From Thiotrichales bacterium (GTDB taxonomy: Bacteria > Pseudomonadota > Gammaproteobacteria > Beggiatoales > Beggiatoaceae): 62,837 bases of DNA. Every line of letters starts with the position of its first letter. Position 1 is the first letter of the stretch. The position numbers and the translations under genes were made by a program. Positions 8,407 to 16,467 of the stretch are shown in pieces. The notes beneath the pieces are model-generated. The model was not told where the DNA came from and ran no database searches. It was given only the letters and a program-made list of their open reading frames with translations. Where the stretch lies: contig JADGEH010000017.1 of the NCBI GenBank assembly GCA_016744475.1, positions 1 through 62,837 on the forward strand. The letters are read 5' to 3'.

Positions 8407-8655
8407 TTAAGACTGCTCCGTAGCGCGTAATAAAGTATAAATCTCATCTTTGAGATGTACGCGCTTTTTCTTTAAGTCTTCTGCATAAACATCCGAGGTG
8501 GTCTCTACATTTTGTTCAATTTGGAGGATTTCTTCATCCACCGCATGATACTCCTTGTAGATTTTTTTAAAGCCCTCATCGCTATTGTACAGCTTTTCAA
8601 TGAGGTCTTTGTATTCTGGGAATTCATGCGGAATATCATGATGTTCACCAAACAT
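8407..8655 (-). CDS. DUF465 / YdcH-like small coiled-coil protein
   Basis: This 82-residue protein, MFGEHHDIPHEFPEYKDLIE..., has the FPEY/LI...F..L...Y..ld..I..iE pattern and the late KKxRxxLKDEIYxLL segment of the DUF465 (YdcH) family. It is almost entirely helical and highly charged. The start at 8655 has AAGGAG just upstream on the minus strand; the open frame extends further but without a ribosome site. It lies 100 bases downstream of era and is followed by a terminator. The cellular role of the family is not established. Confidence 0.85.
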   Translation of the reverse strand: MFGEHHDIPHEFPEYKDLIEKLYNSDEGFKKIYKEYHAVDEEILQIEQNVETTSDVYAEDLKKKRVHLKDEIYTLLRATEQS

Positions 8656-8756
8656 TCTGGTTCTCCTTAAGGCGTGTATGAAAAGCAAAACCGCCATTTT
8701 AGCCTTTAGTGGCAAAAATGCGCAAATGCTAAAATGTTTATCCTCTTAATGAGATA

Positions 8757-9647
8757 TTATTCTTCCCTATAACCCAGTTGGCGTAAGGCTTTTTCATCAT
8801 TAGACCAACCTGATTTCACTTTAACCCAAAGCTGTAAAAAAATTTTATTATCGAACAAGGTTTCCATGTCTTTGCGAGCTTCGCTGCCGACAATTTTTAA
8901 TAATTCACCGTGTTTACCAATAACAATCGATTTTTGACTATCCCTTTCCACCCAAATAATGGCCGCAATGCGCAATAGCTTATTTTCAGATTTAAATAAT
9001 TCTATTTCTACACTGAGTTGATAAGGCAGCTCTGAACCTAAGCGACGTATCAGCTTTTCACGAATAATCTCGGCGGCTAAAAAACGTTCACTACGATCAG
9101 TGAGTTGTTCTTCAGGAAATAACGGCAAACCTTCGGGTAAATGTTCAAGCAGCAAGGACTCTAAAGTATCTACATTGTCATTTTTTAAGGCTGATAAGGG
9201 ACATAATGTGATAAAAGCATGTTTTAGACTTAATGTTTCAATAAAAGGTAATAATTCATTCGGATTTTCTAAATGATCAATTTTATTAATCACCAGTAAT
9301 ACGGACGCTGAGTGTTCTTTTAATAAACCCAATACCCATTCATCTTCTTCGCTCCATTTGCCCGCCTCAACAACAAACAAGACTAAATCAACGCCACTTA
9401 ACGCACCCGTTGCCGCTTTATTCATGTAACGATTAATGGCTTTTCGATGCTGAGTTTGCAAACCAGGCGTGTCTACATAAATAATCTGATCACCTTCTAG
9501 GGTTTTAATACCTAATAGGAGATGACGGGTGGTTTGAGGTTTAGACGAGGTGATACTAATTTTTTGCCCTAATAAGCGATTGAGTAAGGTTGATTTTCCA
9601 ACGTTAGGACGACCTGCAATCGTGACATATCCGCAATGTGTTGACAT
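8757..9647 (-). CDS. era: GTPase Era
   Basis: The 296-residue protein is the ribosome-associated GTPase that binds the 3' end of 16S rRNA during 30S maturation. G1 is GRPNVGKST (about 12-20), the DTPG box is at about 59-62 and NKID at about 121-124. The C-terminal KH domain includes the segment VIGKHGELLKIVGSEARKDM at about 241-260. Length matches the family. It is the last gene of the lepA-lepB-DUF4845-rnc-era operon, starting one base past the rnc stop, so translation is probably coupled. This rnc-era order is typical of gammaproteobacteria. Confidence 0.97.
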   Translation of the reverse strand: MSTHCGYVTIAGRPNVGKSTLLNRLLGQKISITSSKPQTTRHLLLGIKTLEGDQIIYVDTPGLQTQHRKAINRYMNKAATGALSGVDLVLFVVEAGKWSEEDEWVLGLLKEHSASVLLVINKIDHLENPNELLPFIETLSLKHAFITLCPLSALKNDNVDTLESLLLEHLPEGLPLFPEEQLTDRSERFLAAEIIREKLIRRLGSELPYQLSVEIELFKSENKLLRIAAIIWVERDSQKSIVIGKHGELLKIVGSEARKDMETLFDNKIFLQLWVKVKSGWSNDEKALRQLGYREE

Positions 9648-9648
9648 A

Positions 9649-10338
9649 TTAGTGCTTCACTTGTTGTTTTAATAAATCCAAAGCTTTAGATGCCGCCATT
9701 TGTTCTGCATAACGCCGACTATTGCCATTGCCTTCGGTGGGAGGAATTAAATCCGCTACTCGACATTCAACTTCAAAATATTGCTCATGAGCTTCGCCGC
9801 TCACATTCAATACACAGTATTCAGGTAAAGATTGCCGCCGTGCTTGCAAATATTCTTGCAATAAAGTTTTGGGGTCTTTTTGCACTGTTTTTAGTGACAA
9901 TGCTTGTAAGCGTGAATCAAATAAATGCAGAATCAAAGCTTTACAGGCTTTTGAACCGCCGTCTAAATAAGTGGCTCCAATAATCGCTTCTACGGCATCA
10001 GCCAAAATAGAACTACGCCGCCAACCACCACTTTTAAGTTCTCCTCCACCCAGTGTGAGTAAGCCACCTAATTTTAATTGACGCGCAATATCAGCCAAAG
10101 TATCACCTTTGACTAAGCCAGAACGCATACGGGTCAATTCCCCTTCGCGTGCATAAGGGAAACGTTGAAATAAGTCTTCTGCGATGATTAAGCTCAGTAA
10201 TGCATCACCTAAAAACTCTAGGCGTTCATTGTTCTGGCTATCTGCACTGCGGTGTGTCAGAGCTGTGCGCAATAGCGCTAAATCAGAAAACTGATAATTA
10301 AGCGCTTGGCATAATAAAGAGAGGTTAGGTTCTTTCAA
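9649..10338 (-). CDS. rnc: Ribonuclease III
   Basis: The 229-residue double-strand-specific endoribonuclease processes rRNA precursors and regulatory RNA duplexes. The signature NERLEFLGDALLSLIIAE (about 37-54) carries the catalytic acidic residues, and a second acidic cluster is in ILADAVEAIIGATYLDGG. A C-terminal dsRNA-binding domain (about 155-225) contains YFEVECRV and ends with RRYAEQMAASKALDLL. The start at 10338 is one base from the upstream gene, inside the operon. Confidence 0.97.
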   Translation of the reverse strand: MKEPNLSLLCQALNYQFSDLALLRTALTHRSADSQNNERLEFLGDALLSLIIAEDLFQRFPYAREGELTRMRSGLVKGDTLADIARQLKLGGLLTLGGGELKSGGWRRSSILADAVEAIIGATYLDGGSKACKALILHLFDSRLQALSLKTVQKDPKTLLQEYLQARRQSLPEYCVLNVSGEAHEQYFEVECRVADLIPPTEGNGNSRRYAEQMAASKALDLLKQQVKH

Positions 10339-10339
10339 T

Positions 10340-10717
10340 TTACAGCTTAAAATCTTCTTTGAATTTAGTCACAATGAACATATTTTGAAACAAGGGGGCT
10401 TCGCGCATGTAATCGACCTGTAATACATAGGTGTTTTCAAAGGGTTCTATCCTAATGTGTTCTTTTAAATTATTGGCTTTAATTGAACGCACCTCATTAA
10501 TATAAAACTTATTCAATAATGCACCAATGATTGTTGATTCTGATGATTGTTGTATATCGGGCACTTGTTTTAATTGATTGATTGAACGAGTAATACCCGA
10601 ATATTCCTGATAAAACGGGAGCACCTTAATCACCACCATAGCCACCATGGATAATACAACAGCTACGAACACAAAACCCATCATGCTCATACCACGTTGA
10701 TCTTTTATATGATGCAT
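10340..10717 (-). CDS. DUF4845 family membrane-anchored protein
   Basis: This 125-residue protein begins with a prepilin-like leader, MHHIKDQRGMSMMGFVFVAV, and a single hydrophobic helix. A periplasmic domain with the family's VLPFYQEY...I motif and an alternating charged C-terminus follows. AGAGGATAA precedes the start. It lies between lepB and rnc, the usual place of DUF4845 genes in gammaproteobacteria. The conserved position next to signal peptidase I suggests a role in export or processing, but no function is established. Confidence 0.85.
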   Translation of the reverse strand: MHHIKDQRGMSMMGFVFVAVVLSMVAMVVIKVLPFYQEYSGITRSINQLKQVPDIQQSSESTIIGALLNKFYINEVRSIKANNLKEHIRIEPFENTYVLQVDYMREAPLFQNMFIVTKFKEDFKL

Positions 10718-10812
10718 CAGTTTATCCTCTTTAAGTTAAGTTGTGTTTATTTACTGAGGTTACGCAAAAAAAGCCATGACTCCATACTTAAGTTTACAGC
10801 GCGTGAAATGAG

Positions 10813-11754
10813 TTATTTAATAGCACTGCCTAAACGGGGGAAATTAACGCCTCCATTTGACCAATCCCAATTCATCCAAATCAAAAAAGCTTTGCCAACT
10901 AGATTTTCTTCAGGTACTAAACCCCAAAATCGGCTGTCTGAACTTTTATCACGGTTATCACCAAACACTAGATAATGACCTTCGGGAATTTTATCTATTT
11001 TTAATACATTTAAGTTAGGGTTTCCCTGTTCTCGCAATTCAGCACGCGAATGAATATATGACATCTTTTGTTGCTCATTAGACCAGAAACAAATTGCGGC
11101 ACCCGAAGGCGTAGCAACATTGGGAGATACTCCTGTGCCCGGCCTGAGTAAAATATGATGTTTAACGTCTTCTGGCAAGGTTTCTTCGTATAAATCAAAC
11201 CCAGTCATAGGACTGCCTTGCCCTACGCCTTGATAAGCGCCTTCTAAATCTTTTCCAATTAATTCACCATTGATATACAAAGTTTTATGTACGTGATTGT
11301 ATTCAATTTTATCGCCAGGCAGTCCAATAACACGTTTAATATAAGGGATGCTAGGGTCTTTAGGATAACGAAATACCACTACATCACCGTGTTGTGGGCT
11401 GCCTATGTCCAAAAATTTAGTATTTAACACAGGCCAACGTAAACCATAACTGAACTTGTTGACTAAGATAAAATCTCCCGTCAATAAGGTGGGCATCATA
11501 GAATTAGAAGGAATACGAAAAGGTTCAGCTAGAAAGGAGCGTAACAGTAACACCACTAAAAAAATAGGAAATAAAGAACTGGGTAAATCAATCCAAGCGG
11601 GGATATATTCAGCGGCTTCTTTCACCTCATCCACCGCATCTTCAGGGATATTGGCTATCACCATCATACGGCGGGGTGCCCAATAAAACCGATCTAATGT
11701 CCAGATAACACCTGTAAAGCCGACTAAAGCGACTAAAATTGCAGCAAGTTCCAT
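10813..11754 (-). CDS. lepB: Signal peptidase I
   Basis: The 313-residue type I leader peptidase is membrane bound and removes Sec and Tat signal peptides. There are two N-terminal membrane segments (about 4-20 and 57-74). Box B, PFRIPSNSMMPTLLTGDFIL (about 77-96), holds the catalytic Ser. Box D, FRYPKDPSIPYIKRVIGLPGD (about 128-148), holds the catalytic Lys, and box E is VFGDNRDKSSDSRFWG (about 266-281). It follows lepA directly, with its start one base from the lepA stop. Confidence 0.97.
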   Translation of the reverse strand: MELAAILVALVGFTGVIWTLDRFYWAPRRMMVIANIPEDAVDEVKEAAEYIPAWIDLPSSLFPIFLVVLLLRSFLAEPFRIPSNSMMPTLLTGDFILVNKFSYGLRWPVLNTKFLDIGSPQHGDVVVFRYPKDPSIPYIKRVIGLPGDKIEYNHVHKTLYINGELIGKDLEGAYQGVGQGSPMTGFDLYEETLPEDVKHHILLRPGTGVSPNVATPSGAAICFWSNEQQKMSYIHSRAELREQGNPNLNVLKIDKIPEGHYLVFGDNRDKSSDSRFWGLVPEENLVGKAFLIWMNWDWSNGGVNFPRLGSAIK

Positions 11755-11755
11755 G

Positions 11756-13555
11756 TTATTTACTTTGTTTTCCTACTTTTAATATAGCCAAAAAAGCATC
11801 CTGCGGTATCGCCACAGACCCTACCTGCTTCATGCGTTTTTTCCCAGCTTTTTGTTTTTCTAAGAGTTTGCGCTTACGTGTTGCATCGCCACCATAGCAT
11901 TTAGCCGTGACATTTTTGCGCAACGCTTTCACTGTTTGGCGAGAAATAATATGCGCACCAATAGCCGCTTGAATAGCTATATCAAACATTTGGCGCGGAA
12001 TGACTTCTTTCATCTTCTCAGCCAATTCGCGTCCGCGAGTAAGGCTTTGAGCACGATGAATAATTAAGGATAAAGCATCCACTCGTTCACTATTGATAAG
12101 AATATCGAGTTTCACCAAATCAGCCGCTTGAAAACGCACAAAATGATAATCCAACGAAGCAAAACCACGACTGACTGATTTGAGCCGATCAAAAAAATCC
12201 AACACCATCTCGCTCATCGGCAATTCATAGCTTAAAGACACCTGAGAACCTAAATATTGCAAACGCTTTTGTACACCCCGTTTTTCAATACACAAATTAA
12301 TCACATTACCTAGATAATCTTGTGGAACCAATATATTAGCTTCAATAATTGGCTCTCGTGTTTCATTGAGTTCATTCATAGGAGGCAGTTTAGCAGGATT
12401 GTCCACCTGAAAAATATCCCCTTTATTATCCAGTACTTCATAGATCACCGTAGGCGCTGTCGTAATCAAGTCCAGTTCATATTCTCGCTCTAATCGTTCT
12501 TGGACAATTTCCATGTGCAACATGCCCAAAAAACCGCAACGAAAACCAAAACCTAAAGCCGTTGAGGTTTCTGGCTCATAATGAAAGGCCGAATCATTTA
12601 AGCGCAACTTCGATAAAGCTTCACGAAAAGACTCATAATCACTCGCATCTATCGGAAACATGCCCGCAAACACACGCGGTTGCATTTCCTGAAATCCGGG
12701 TAAAGCACCGCTTGCTGGTTTTGCCGCGTCGGTTAGTGTATCCCCTACAGGAGCGCCGTCAACATCTTTAATACCGGCAATCACAAAACCGACTTCTCCA
12801 GCACCTAAATGCCCTGTTTTCGTCATTTTAGGTGTAAAAACACCCACTTGATCCACTAATACTTGGCGACCCGTGGACATAATTTGAATCTTTTGTCCCT
12901 TGCGCAACACGCCATTAACAATGCGTACTAAAGAGACAACGCCCAAATAATTGTCAAACCAAGAATCAACGATCAGCGCTTGTAAAGGCTCTTCAAGACT
13001 ACCTTGAGGTGGCGGAATGCGTTGCACTAAAGTTTCTAATAATTCTTCGATACCAATGCCTGTTTTCGCACTGACATTGAGCGCATCAGTGGCTTCAATA
13101 CCTATAATTTCTTCAATTTCCTGAATCACTCGCTCAGGCTCTGCGGATGGCAAATCAATTTTATTCAGTACAGGCATCACCTCAAGCCCTTGTTCTATCG
13201 CCGTGTAACAATTAGCCACACTTTGAGCTTCCACCCCTTGAGCCGCATCCACCACCAATAAAGCACCTTCACAAGCAGCGAGTGAACGAGAGACCTCATA
13301 GGAAAAATCTACATGACCGGGCGTATCAATAAAATTCAATTGATACACTTGTCCATCCGCAGCGGTGTAATTTAATGTCACGCTTTGCGCTTTGATGGTA
13401 ATCCCGCGTTCACGTTCCAAGTCCATGGAATCCAGTACTTGAGCCCCCATTTCACGCTCAGTCAACCCCCCGCAAAGCTGGATAAAACGATCCGCAAGTG
13501 TTGATTTGCCGTGGTCAATGTGGGCAATGATGGAGAAATTTCGGATATTTTGCAT
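11756..13555 (-). CDS. lepA: Elongation factor 4 (LepA)
   Basis: The 599-residue translational GTPase acts on ribosomes in initiation or back-translocation. G1 is AHIDHGKST (about 11-19), RGITIK lies in switch I, DTPGHVDF is at about 77-84, and NKIDLP at about 131-136. The C-terminal signature includes [20 protein letters not shown] (about 540-560). Length is normal. It is the first gene of the five-gene operon running down to era. The 590 bases upstream hold a MITE and a terminator but no recognisable promoter that I would stand behind. Confidence 0.97.
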   Translation of the reverse strand: MQNIRNFSIIAHIDHGKSTLADRFIQLCGGLTEREMGAQVLDSMDLERERGITIKAQSVTLNYTAADGQVYQLNFIDTPGHVDFSYEVSRSLAACEGALLVVDAAQGVEAQSVANCYTAIEQGLEVMPVLNKIDLPSAEPERVIQEIEEIIGIEATDALNVSAKTGIGIEELLETLVQRIPPPQGSLEEPLQALIVDSWFDNYLGVVSLVRIVNGVLRKGQKIQIMSTGRQVLVDQVGVFTPKMTKTGHLGAGEVGFVIAGIKDVDGAPVGDTLTDAAKPASGALPGFQEMQPRVFAGMFPIDASDYESFREALSKLRLNDSAFHYEPETSTALGFGFRCGFLGMLHMEIVQERLEREYELDLITTAPTVIYEVLDNKGDIFQVDNPAKLPPMNELNETREPIIEANILVPQDYLGNVINLCIEKRGVQKRLQYLGSQVSLSYELPMSEMVLDFFDRLKSVSRGFASLDYHFVRFQAADLVKLDILINSERVDALSLIIHRAQSLTRGRELAEKMKEVIPRQMFDIAIQAAIGAHIISRQTVKALRKNVTAKCYGGDATRKRKLLEKQKAGKKRMKQVGSVAIPQDAFLAILKVGKQSK

Positions 13556-13801
13556 GGTGTATGGCTGGTCAACAGAGGTGGGGAAAACATCGAGGCTAAG
13601 ATATAGGCAAGCGAGCTATTCTAGCTGAAGCCCTGTGGAGAATAAAGCGTAATCCTACGTTTATGAGGATTGACTATAAATACACAGAGAAAAAGAAGCC
13701 AATCAACGGTGTGCTAATACAGACATCATCCATCCTATATCATCAGGACTTAAACAAAGGTCTTTGCTGTGTACTCCTATCGCCATAGGCATAGAAGCTA
13801 A

Positions 13802-13960
13802 GAGCCTATACGAAGATGGGGAATCGAAGCGAAAATTCGCTATTTTGAGGCAGGTTTTTCGGTTTTTTAAGGCGAATAGCGGGCTATTTTTTGAGCCAAA
13901 GCGGAAAACCTGACCAAAAGGGCGGATTTGCAGCCGATGATCCCGTTTTCGTATAGGCTC
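13802..13960. mobile_element. Family B MITE, 159 bp, TAA duplication
   Basis: The ends are GAGCCTATACGAAGATGGG and CCCGTTTTCGTATAGGCTC, flanked by TAA (13799-13801) and TAA (13961-13963). The core contains AGGCAGGTTTTTCGGTTTT, GGCGAATAGCGGGCTATT and AAGCGGAAAACCTGACC, so the two halves are largely inverted. GAGCC ends with a TNA target fit IS5-family-derived (IS1031-like) elements. No coding capacity. Confidence 0.8.
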
Positions 13961-14010
13961 TAAGACCAGACATGGCTATTTTTTGCGTTTTATACCGAGC
14001 GAGCACACAT

Positions 14011-14040
14011 AAAAAAGCCGCTTAAAAAGCGGCCTTTTTA
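14011..14040 (-). terminator. Terminator downstream of the phasin gene
   Basis: The hairpin GCCGCTT-AAA-AAGCGGC is flanked by A and T runs on both sides. It lies about 105 bases past the phasin stop codon on the minus strand and could work in either direction. Confidence 0.7.
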
Positions 14041-14145
14041 TCATGAATGCTATACAGGGGCTTTGAGGCAGAGTATACCCGCAATATATCAAAAAGCAGT
14101 TTCTGACAGCATATCACTCATTATTTTGAAGCACTTAAAGAGACT

Positions 14146-14517
14146 TTATTCTGCTGCTTTATTCGTCGCTTTGTTGATGCTATCCATACCGTTTTCTACG
14201 CCTTTTTCTAACCAGCCGGTCAATTCATTGCGAGTTTGCATTAATACATCCATGCTTTGACGGGTATTTTCCAGCATTTTTTCACTAAAATCTTGAGCCA
14301 GTTTGGTTTGTTGACTCACTACGTCTTGCACATTACTCACGTCTTTCATGCTGTCTAATTGTTGGCTAACACCTTCCATATAAGCATTGATCACACCCAT
14401 TTGCTGCTCGTTGAGCTTGCTCATGACGCTGGTATTAATTTCACCCAACTGTTTAATGGATTCCATCATGTTTTGGTTGGCTTCTGCCCATTGCTTCATT
14501 AAGTCATTAGTTTGCAT
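14146..14517 (-). CDS. Phasin family protein
   Basis: This 123-residue all-helical protein begins MQTNDLMKQWAEANQNMMES and is rich in Gln, Met and Asn. It carries the phasin-type pattern of a long amphipathic helix with TRQSMDVLMQTRNELTGWLE near the C-terminus. Phasins coat polyhydroxyalkanoate granules, which implies PHB storage. I start at ATG 14517, preceded by AGGGGAA; the frame extends further but without a ribosome site. It is monocistronic with its own terminator, and no pha synthase gene lies nearby. The family call is from pattern, so a general stress or chaperone-like coiled coil remains possible. Confidence 0.7.
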   Translation of the reverse strand: MQTNDLMKQWAEANQNMMESIKQLGEINTSVMSKLNEQQMGVINAYMEGVSQQLDSMKDVSNVQDVVSQQTKLAQDFSEKMLENTRQSMDVLMQTRNELTGWLEKGVENGMDSINKATNKAAE

Positions 14518-14776
14518 AATAATTCCCCTGTAAAGGTAGAGTGCTGAGATAAGAAGTCGCTGATGGGCTAAATGAGCTATCACCGACGCATTAGCAGTAT
14601 AAAACACTTTTTTGTGCGCTGCACAAATTATTTAGCAAGATGCTTTTTAGGCACTGTTCTGTGAGCCATAAGGTCTGGGTTTTCTGCGCTAAGTCATAGG
14701 ACATCAGTTTTCTAGCCATTTATAACTTAAATTGATGCATTTTCTTAACATCACCCATAAGAACCTTAACGGTGTA

Positions 14777-16336
14777 CTAGCGCCGTTTCAATATGAGTAA
14801 GGTGAGATCATCAAAGATGTTGTCCGCCCCGGCATAATCCAATACATCACGGAGCACTTCATCACAAATAGCTGTTACGGGTTGTGACCAATGTTGAGAA
14901 ATGAGTTGACCCAAACGTTCTTCGCTATAGACTTTTTGTCGGGTAGCCACATTGTGAGCTTCAGTAATACCATCGGTATATAAAACAATACCATCACCGG
15001 GTTCAAGATGGATTTTTGCTATATCCAACATGTCATCAATTTCGGGTTCCATACCCACCATAAAGCCTAAATCACAAGTATCTAACCATTCGCTGCTGCC
15101 ATCTTTGCGTACCACTAATATTTGCTCATGCTGACCTGTAACCTGTAGTTCACCTGCATGGTAATCGAGTAAAGCTAAGGTTAAGTTCTTATCGCTACCC
15201 ATGCGTTGAATATTGGCATACAGTGAGCGATTGACGATGCTTAAGAAGGCTTTGGCATCTTGTATGCCCGCCAATAACAGGGTGCGCACCATCGTTTGAA
15301 CCATGAGCATAATCACACCGCTTTCTAGGCCGTGCCCTGTCACATCTCCAACGGCAATTTTAATCTGTTCACCTTCTTGTAAAACATCATAATAATCACC
15401 GCCCACTTCATCTGCGGGTTGCATAAAGCCTGCAATGTCTAATTCTGAAGTGGAGGCTAATTCTTGCGCTGAAGGTAAGACCATTTGTTGCATCTGGCGC
15501 GTGACATCTAACTCCGAACTCATACGCCGGTTTTCTGAATTGAGACGTTGATTTAATTGATTAATTTCTTCATCTCGCTGATCTATGGCAGAAAGCATTT
15601 CATTAAAACCATTAATTAATCGACCGATTTCATCGTTACCATAATGTTTTGCTCGTAAAGAATAGTCCTTTTCACCAATGACAGTATTAATCACCGTTAA
15701 TAAACCATAAATCGGCTTGGTAAACATGACTTGTAAACCTGTCGCTAATAACAAAGCCAATAATAAAGACAATAGCATGTCTATAAACAATACTAAAAAA
15801 TACCAAGATAAACGTTGATTTAATTCAGTTAAATCAGATTCAATACTGACAATACCTAATAACTCACCATCCAACATAATGCTTTTAAATACCATCAATT
15901 CTTTAGAAGTAAAGAAATGTAATTGATTTAGGCTTTGTAAGCTATCTACTGAAACAGTGGCAGGTAAGCGTGATTGCAAAGTATAGGTATCAGGTAAATG
16001 GATGTCATCGCGTTGATAATTAGCAAAGAGTTCTCCACTAGGAGAAAATACATGAGCACAGGTGATATTGGTTTTAGCCGATAAAGAACGCAGTGTGTCT
16101 TGAACCGTTGATTGACTTTCAAAGGTTAAACCCGCAGCGGCATTACGTCCGGCAATGTCCGCCAGCGTTAGTAAGTCTGCACGCATATTCCGCTTGACGG
16201 TGACAATTTCATTAATAATCAGCACAGTAGATGACACGGCAAGAATCACTAAACCAGTGGTGATAGAAATGGCACGGAGTTTATTTTTAATGGATAAGTT
16301 ATTGGTAAAGTCATGAATAAAGGTGTTCAATGACAT
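14777..16336 (-). CDS. CHASE8-HAMP-SpoIIE PP2C-type phosphatase
   Basis: This 519-residue membrane protein probably controls an anti-sigma/anti-anti-sigma partner switch by Ser/Thr dephosphorylation. There is a membrane helix at about 22-44. A CHASE8-like periplasmic sensor follows (about 45-180), with LADIAGRNAAAGLTFESQ. Then come a second helix (about 185-210), a HAMP domain (about 212-265) and a coiled coil (about 262-290). The SpoIIE/PP2C domain (about 310-518) has GGDYYDV, VGDVTGHGLESGV and LYTDGITEA, which hold the metal-binding aspartates. I start at 16336 (MSLNTFIHDF), preceded by GGAAGAG; the frame extends into glnE without support. No anti-sigma gene is adjacent. Confidence 0.85.
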   Translation of the reverse strand: MSLNTFIHDFTNNLSIKNKLRAISITTGLVILAVSSTVLIINEIVTVKRNMRADLLTLADIAGRNAAAGLTFESQSTVQDTLRSLSAKTNITCAHVFSPSGELFANYQRDDIHLPDTYTLQSRLPATVSVDSLQSLNQLHFFTSKELMVFKSIMLDGELLGIVSIESDLTELNQRLSWYFLVLFIDMLLSLLLALLLATGLQVMFTKPIYGLLTVINTVIGEKDYSLRAKHYGNDEIGRLINGFNEMLSAIDQRDEEINQLNQRLNSENRRMSSELDVTRQMQQMVLPSAQELASTSELDIAGFMQPADEVGGDYYDVLQEGEQIKIAVGDVTGHGLESGVIMLMVQTMVRTLLLAGIQDAKAFLSIVNRSLYANIQRMGSDKNLTLALLDYHAGELQVTGQHEQILVVRKDGSSEWLDTCDLGFMVGMEPEIDDMLDIAKIHLEPGDGIVLYTDGITEAHNVATRQKVYSEERLGQLISQHWSQPVTAICDEVLRDVLDYAGADNIFDDLTLLILKRR

Positions 16337-16467
16337 AAGAGACTCTTCCTTAGTTGAACTGTATAACGCAGAGATGAAGGTTTGATGTATGATGTTGTAT
16401 TTTTTGTGCAAACATAAAACAGTCGTTTTTTTGATGTTTATCCTTATTTTGTGCTGATGAGACTGAA